From the IMG/VR virus record IMGVR_UViG_3300035670_001432, positions 1-20,846 of that record: DNA of 20,846 nt. One strand, given 5' to 3'. The stretch's first letter is position 1; the number at the start of each line of letters is the position of its first letter. The DNA comes from a virus. Shown piece after piece: positions 20,659 through 20,846 of the stretch. The position numbers and the translations under genes are program-made. A model generated the notes under the pieces. The model saw only the letters and a program-made list of their open reading frames with translations, had not been told where the DNA came from and did not search any database.

Positions 20659-20829
20659 TCAATCTGCGTATCCATCGTCATCTTCATAAAAAACTTCGTC
20701 GTAATCATTTATATGTGGGGCAATTTCTTCATATTTGTATGAAGAAGCATCAGAGTAAATCTCTGTCTTAAGACAATCAACTAAAGACTCAAGATTTCTT
20801 ACAATTAGTTTAAGTTTTTCTTTATCCAT
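20659..20829 (-). CDS. Small acidic protein of unknown function upstream of thyX (56 aa)
   Basis: A complete short ORF from ATG 20829 to TGA 20659, 13 nt before thyX. The first 22 residues are a probable amphipathic helix (MDKEKLKLIVRNLESLVDCL). The rest is acidic and Tyr/Asp-rich (YKYEEIAPHINDYDEVF, then YEDDDGYAD). No known motif or membrane segment is seen. The strict position before thyX and the good coding pattern suggest a real gene. From memory, short acidic proteins of this look occur before thyX in marine T4-like phages; the function is unknown. The thyX frame is also open here, but this frame is the more protein-like. Confidence 0.6.
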   Translation of the reverse strand: MDKEKLKLIVRNLESLVDCLKTEIYSDASSYKYEEIAPHINDYDEVFYEDDDGYAD

Positions 20830-20846
20830 TTTGCAAGTTCCATTAA
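20805..20846 (-). CDS. Possible 3' end of an upstream gene, cut by the window edge
   Basis: An open frame enters from the right edge and ends at TAA 20805, giving LMELAKWIKKNLN as its last residues. It overlaps the 56-aa gene by 25 nt. Only 13 codons are visible, so it may be a chance frame. Confidence 0.25.
   Translation of the reverse strand, partial: LMELAKWIKKNLN

Noticed and set aside
20646-20708. N-terminal extension of ThyX
   Set aside because: ThyX proteins start close to the VKLIS block. The extension overlaps the 56-aa gene in another frame.

Overview
The window is AT-rich, densely packed phage DNA. I read it as part of a T4-like (Tevenvirinae-related) marine myovirus, most likely a cyanophage. 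The evidence is T4 homologues recognisable by sequence (gp4, gp26, gp32, gp33, gp53, gp59, gp5/gp27/gp48/gp54-type proteins) next to the marine set phoH, thyX and a RecB-type exonuclease. A small protein of the cyanobacterial DUF1825 type points to a cyanobacterial host. No photosynthesis gene lies in the window, and the exact host (Synechococcus, Prochlorococcus or another marine bacterium) cannot be read from it.

Layout, left to right. (1) 1-12973, minus strand, read right to left: a long tail/baseplate operon. It starts with a gp54-like tube initiator and gp26, followed by a 58-aa ORF in the -1 frame. Next come two large tape-measure/hub-type proteins carrying cell-wall-hydrolase-like domains, a gp27-like hub, a gp5-like OB-fold protein without a lysozyme domain, a separate beta-helix spike-like protein and two paralogous tail-tip proteins. 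The left end holds two small genes and a tRNA-Leu(UAA). (2) 12975-16033, plus strand: a short late operon of gp4, an unrecognised 157-aa gene, gp48 and gp53, behind a perfect TATAAATA late promoter. (3) 16034-20846, minus strand: the replication and nucleotide block, read as 56-aa gene, thyX, 80-aa gene, phoH, exonuclease, gp33, gp59, DUF1825-type gene, gp32.

Regulation can be read in several places. Late-type NATAAATA elements precede structural genes. Four minus-strand sigma70-like promoters (perfect TTGACA with 17-18 bp spacing) lie inside the 3' ends of upstream genes, before gp32, before gp33-gp59, before the left-end small genes and before the tRNA. gp32 has its own promoter and a strong intrinsic terminator that lies inside the convergent gp53 coding sequence, so it can be a separate transcription unit.

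The most interesting signal is at the end of gp26. An in-frame slippery heptamer T_TTT_TTC is followed 10 nt later by a perfect GC-rich stem-loop, and the next small ORF lies exactly in the -1 frame just before the tape-measure-type gene. This is the architecture of the lambda G/GT tail-chaperone frameshift. No stretch longer than 300 bases lacks a gene; the longest non-coding gap is 13923-14001.
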